From: Trogon surrucura
Lineage: Eukaryota; Chordata; Aves; Trogoniformes; Trogonidae
Assembly: GCA_020746105.1 (NCBI GenBank)
Contig: CM036617.1
Span: 174,496,412 to 174,560,411 of the forward strand
Length of the DNA stretch: 64,000 nucleotides
Direction of reading: 5' to 3'
Positions 63,265 to 64,000 of the stretch are shown here, piece by piece. Position 1 is the first letter of the stretch; the number at the start of each line of letters is the position of its first letter. The notes under the pieces were generated by a model. That model was not told the DNA's origin, made no database searches, and saw only the letters and a program-made list of their open reading frames with translations. The position numbers were made by a program, and so were the translations under genes.

Positions 63265-64000
63265 GACTTCCCGAAAAATGAATTGGATATAGCCCCTACT
63301 ATGGGAGAGACTCTCAAGGCCATACAGCATGTGAAAACTGGCAAAGCAGCTGGGATTGATGGAATCCCACCTGAAGTCTGGAAGCATGGAGGCCAAGCAC
63401 TCCACACTAAATTTCACGAGCTCATTGTGCATTGTTGGGAAAAAGGTGAACTACCACCAGATCTCCGTGATGCACTCGTCATCACCCTGTATAAGAAGAA
63501 AGGAGAAAAATCAGACTGTTTAAATTACCGAGGTATTACTTCCCTCTCTAGTGCTGGTAAAATGCTTGCAAGAATACTTTTGAACAGACTAGTACCAGTT
63601 ATCTCAGAAGAACTTCTACCTGAAAGCCAATGTGGTTTCAGAGCCAACAGGAGTACCACAGACATGGCATTTGTTCTCAGACAGCTGCAAGAGAAGTGTA
63701 GGGAACAGAACAAAGGACTCTGTAACTTTCATTGACCTCACCAAAGCTTTTGACACTGTGAGCAGAAAAGGCCTGTGGCAGATCTTGGAACGGTTAGGAT
63801 GTCCTCCCAAGTTCCTCAAAATGATTATCCTGTTACACGAGGATCAGCGCGGCCAAGTCAGATATGGCAATGCACTCTCTGAGCCCTTCTCCATAACCAA
63901 TGGTGTGAAACAAGGTCGTGTTCTGGTACGAACTGTATTCACAGTCTTCTTCAGCATGGCAGACCTTGATGAAGATAACAGCATTTACATCCATTATCAT
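63265..64000 (+). mobile_element. RTE-like LINE, RT N-terminal and palm part (inverted segment), cut by window edge
   Basis: The plus strand encodes reverse transcriptase fingers and palm: GKAAGIDGIPPEVWKHGG, LVITLYKKKGEKSDCLNYRG, KMLARILLNRL, LLPESQCGFRANRSTTD. One frameshift near 63720 follows. The next frame (from 63722) then stays open to 64000: VTFIDLTKAFDTV (containing the first catalytic aspartate), LGCPPKFLKM, HEDQRGQVRYGNAL, NGVKQG. A few residues are missing near 63950. The FADD box and anything beyond lie outside the window. The endonuclease domain is absent to the left. It points away from the C-terminal part at 62408-63264, and the two together form one inverted copy. Confidence 0.85.

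Noticed and set aside
63265..63432. N-terminal extension of the minus-strand LINE frame beyond the inversion junction
   Set aside because: The frame is open, but this part is antisense to the plus-strand RT coding sequence; the real minus-strand homology starts at about 63264.

Overview
This window reads as vertebrate, and most likely bird, nuclear DNA. It is AT-rich, has no bacterial-type gene packing, and contains no complete cellular protein-coding gene. The organism call rests on the repeats. There are many CR1 LINE copies with typical avian tails (tandem ATTCTATG-like octamers). There is a solo LTR whose terminus (TGTCACGGTTT on the + strand) matches a common avian endogenous retrovirus LTR type. 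There are SINEs made of a tRNA-Ile-like head fused to a CR1 3' tail, a composite described from passerine birds (TguSINE1 type). A passerine is therefore the best guess; this is inference from repeat types remembered, not from a database search.

Layout. Positions 1-1540 are plain AT-rich DNA. Positions 1540-1935 are the only CpG-island-like block I see: a GC box, a (CCG)8 run and two good + strand splice donors (GT at 1675 and at 1932). The simplest reading is the promoter and first exon of a gene transcribed to the right, making most of the remaining 62 kb a long first intron; I could not identify the gene. Positions 1936-11140 are unique-looking AT-rich sequence. Positions 11144-14074 hold three CR1 copies, including one with a recognisable reverse transcriptase core. 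Positions 17031-18010 are a minus-oriented solo LTR. A tRNA-Ile/CR1 SINE lies at 22611-22787. A 123-bp CCTTT pentanucleotide array lies at 24926-25048. A rearranged CR1 patchwork lies at 25937-26720. Further CR1 pieces lie at 29790-30074, 32855-34010 (old and decayed), 38757-39453 and 51897-52106. Two SINEs face each other at 48319-48440 and 48617-48804.

The most notable object is at the right edge, 62408 to beyond 64000. It is a non-CR1, RTE-like LINE whose C-terminal part is encoded on the minus strand and whose reverse transcriptase N-terminal and palm part is encoded on the plus strand, meeting near 63265. This head-to-head arrangement is what a twin-primed 5' inversion leaves behind. Its reading frames are better preserved than those of most CR1 copies here, and non-CR1 LINEs are uncommon in birds, so it deserves the closest look.

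Nothing here works as an operon or pathway. The window is a probable gene start followed by intronic or intergenic DNA recording successive retrotransposon insertions. I found no previously undescribed functional system that I could defend.
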